Shown here: positions 6,183 to 7,294 of the stretch, piece by piece
Layout of the letters: every line of letters begins with the position of its first letter
Numbering within the stretch: the first letter of the stretch is position 1
NCBI GenBank assembly: GCA_903928045.1
Contig: CAIYPH010000196.1
Span: forward strand, 1 to 7,294
Direction of reading: 5' to 3'
DNA from: an uncultured Rhodospirillales bacterium
Lineage (GTDB): Bacteria > Pseudomonadota > Alphaproteobacteria > Acetobacterales > Acetobacteraceae
DNA length: 7,294 bases
Position numbers and translations under genes: made by a program
The notes under the pieces: generated by a model
Seen by the model: only the letters and a program-made list of their open reading frames with translations
The model's database searches: none
Told to the model about the DNA's origin: nothing

Positions 6183-6671
6183 ATGCGTTGGCGCCCGTTG
6201 ATTCCGCTGCTGCTGCGGTTGTTGCTGTTGGGGCTTGCCGCCGGGGAGGGCGGGGGCGGGGTGGGGCTGATGCTGCCGGTGGCGGGGAGTTGCGTGACCT
6301 CGCCGTTCGGGCCGCGGCGGGCGCTGGGGCCGGCGGTGCCGGCGGGGTTTCACCGCGGGATCGATTTGCGGGCGCCGGCGGGGACTGCCGTGGTGGCGAT
6401 GGCGGATGGGGTGGTGGTGGCGGTGCGGCGGCGGGGGGCGGGGGGGCTGTGGCTCGAAATACGGCATGGCGGGGTGACCGCGCTATATGCGCATTTCGGC
6501 AGTTTTTCGCCGGGAATCGCGCAGGGTCAAAGCGAGGTGCGGCGGGGGGAGCGGCTGGGGGTGGCGGGGCGGAGCGGGGCGAGTTACGGGGCACATTTGT
6601 ATGTGGAGTTGCGGGTGGGCGGGGGGGTGGTTGATCCCGAATTGTATCTCGATGTTTCAAAATGCCCCTAG
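6183..6671 (+). CDS. M23 (LytM-type) peptidase-like protein with altered metal site
   Basis: This 162-residue exported protein has the M23/LytM fold, whose active members cut peptide cross-links in peptidoglycan. The ATG at 6183 is chosen because it gives a signal-peptide-like start (MRWRPLIPLLLRLLLLGLAAG, basic then hydrophobic) and follows a G-rich GGTGGGGGG; an earlier ATG at 6147 would add a non-hydrophobic extension. Residues 39-45 (TSPFGPR) and HRGID (57-61) supply His57 and Asp61, and YAHF (102-105) is also present. The final motif, normally HLH, reads HLY (138-140), so the zinc-binding second His is replaced by Tyr140. The form HLYVELR resembles the degenerate SLYFEIR of EnvC, a LytM factor that activates amidases rather than cutting cell wall. 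It may therefore be a weak or inactive regulator; this is inference. Only 33 bases separate it from a paralogous gene downstream, and both probably share a transcript. Confidence 0.8.
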   Translation: MRWRPLIPLLLRLLLLGLAAGEGGGGVGLMLPVAGSCVTSPFGPRRALGPAVPAGFHRGIDLRAPAGTAVVAMADGVVVAVRRRGAGGLWLEIRHGGVTALYAHFGSFSPGIAQGQSEVRRGERLGVAGRSGASYGAHLYVELRVGGGVVDPELYLDVSKCP

Positions 6672-6704
6672 CCATGCGGCGGGGGGCGTGATACGGGCCG
6701 AGTC

Positions 6705-7013
6705 ATGTTCGGAACGCGCGCGACTCACATCTTCGTGATGCTCCTTGGACTGATGGCCTGGCAACCCGTAGCGCGGGCGCAGATCGCCGCCTGCAGTGAC
6801 CTGGTGATGCCGGTGGCGGAGCTGCGCACGGTGGGGCGGGGGTATTCGGGCTATCACGGCGGGATCGACCTGATGGCGCCGTATGGCTCACCGGTGCTGG
6901 CGGCGGCGGCTGGCACGGTGGTGTATGCGGCCCGGTATTATGCGTATGGCAACATCATCGACATCCAGCACGGCGATGGCAGCATCACCCGCTACGCGCA
7001 TTTGTCGCGCTAA
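6705..7013 (+). CDS. Truncated M23 protein, N-terminal part (102 aa)
   Basis: This is what would be translated if TAA at 7011-7013 is obeyed: a signal peptide plus about half an M23 domain, ending at YAHLSR. It keeps His51 and Asp55 but lacks the HLH motif, so it should not bind zinc properly. The remaining 3' part (from GTG at 7041) has no signal peptide and no evident Shine-Dalgarno, so independent expression as an exported protein is unlikely. Confidence 0.45.
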   Translation: MFGTRATHIFVMLLGLMAWQPVARAQIAACSDLVMPVAELRTVGRGYSGYHGGIDLMAPYGSPVLAAAAGTVVYAARYYAYGNIIDIQHGDGSITRYAHLSR

Positions 7014-7262
7014 GCCGCGGGGATCCGGCCGGGGACGGCGGTGGCTGCGGGGCAGGTGATCGGGGCGATCGGCACCTCGGGCAACGCGCATGGGGCGCAT
7101 CTGCATTTCGAGGTGCGCTATGGCGGGCGGCCGGTTGACCCGAAGCCGCGGATCCTGCTGGCGGCGTGCCGCGGGGAGGCGCCGGCGGCGCCGATGCATT
7201 CGATTGCCGCGCCGGTGTCGGCGACGTTCATTGATGGGCGGCCGGGCGGGATTTTCGAGTAG
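6705..7262 (+). pseudogene. Second M23 (LytM-type) peptidase gene, interrupted by in-frame TAA
   Basis: The locus has 186 codons in one frame including stops, with TAA at codon 103 (7011-7013). The first part has a signal peptide (hydrophobic 9-19, ARA cleavage site near 25; IAAC at 27-30 is a weaker lipobox alternative), HGGID (51-55) with His51 and Asp55, and YAHLSR. After the stop, GIRPGTAV and AGQVIGAIGTSG continue the fold, followed by GAHLHFEVRYGG with the intact HLH (132-134) and VDP. Homology runs across the stop without gap or shift, so one base change explains the break. It is a tandem paralogue of the gene at 6183-6671, and this copy keeps the full set of metal and catalytic residues that the first has lost. 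Termination at TAA would remove HLH and inactivate it. Sequencing error and readthrough remain possible. The final TAG starts the repeat at the window end. Confidence 0.75.
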
Positions 7263-7294
7263 GAAGGAAGCGCTTCTTTTTTGGAAAAAAGAAG
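7260..7294 (+). repeat. Stop-anchored T-rich repeat, copy C (reaches window edge)
   Basis: It begins with the TAG of the second M23 gene and continues GAAGGAAGCG. The arms CTTCTTTTTT (7273-7282) and AAAAAAGAAG (7285-7294) are a perfect 10-base inverted repeat with a 2-base centre that ends exactly at the window edge. The smaller palindrome GAAGCGCTTC (7267-7276) directly precedes the T-run, which would be the terminator-like reading. Copy B shares the TAGGAAG start and the TTCTTTTTTG core on the opposite strand. Confidence 0.6.

Noticed and set aside
6103..6675. N-terminal extension of the carotenoid oxygenase
   Set aside because: The frame is open upstream, but the sequence is Pro/Ala/Arg low complexity and antisense to the first M23 gene; homology and Shine-Dalgarno support the ATG at 6102.

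Overview
The window is GC-rich, densely coded DNA, most likely from an alphaproteobacterium and possibly from the Acetobacteraceae/Rhodospirillales. That placement is an inference from base composition, the style of the proteins and the intergenic repeats; there is no rRNA or other marker gene. Seven gene loci are visible. Both window edges lie inside copies of the same AT-rich repeat, so this could be a complete contig that ends at repeats.

Layout: (1) 19-2547, minus strand: a class II DAHP synthase locus (first step of the shikimate pathway) followed, with no gap, by a nicotinate phosphoribosyltransferase-family gene (NAD salvage). The DAHP synthase is cut by one in-frame TAG after codon 122, yet homology continues in the same frame on both sides. 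(2) 2723-3703, plus strand: an intact aldo/keto reductase, divergent from the DAHP synthase. (3) 3766-4365, minus strand: a strongly basic protein of unknown function with a possible leaderless promoter. (4) 4366-4662: about 300 bases without a gene, made of inverted repeats. (5) 4663-6102, minus strand: a full-length carotenoid oxygenase (carotenoid/stilbene cleavage dioxygenase) with all four iron-binding histidines. (6) 6183-7262, plus strand: two tandem M23 (LytM-type) peptidoglycan peptidase genes. The first has a damaged metal site (HLY instead of HLH). The second has good motifs but carries an in-frame TAA in mid-domain.

No single pathway links all the genes. The DAHP synthase/NAPRTase pair looks like an operon, and the two M23 genes look like a diverged tandem duplication transcribed away from the carotenoid oxygenase. 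The main surprises are two otherwise intact genes each broken by one stop codon without a frameshift, TAG as the end codon of all seven loci, and a repeat that begins at the TAG stop codon of three different genes (window start, 4665 and 7260). No mobile element, CRISPR array, tRNA or rRNA was recognised.
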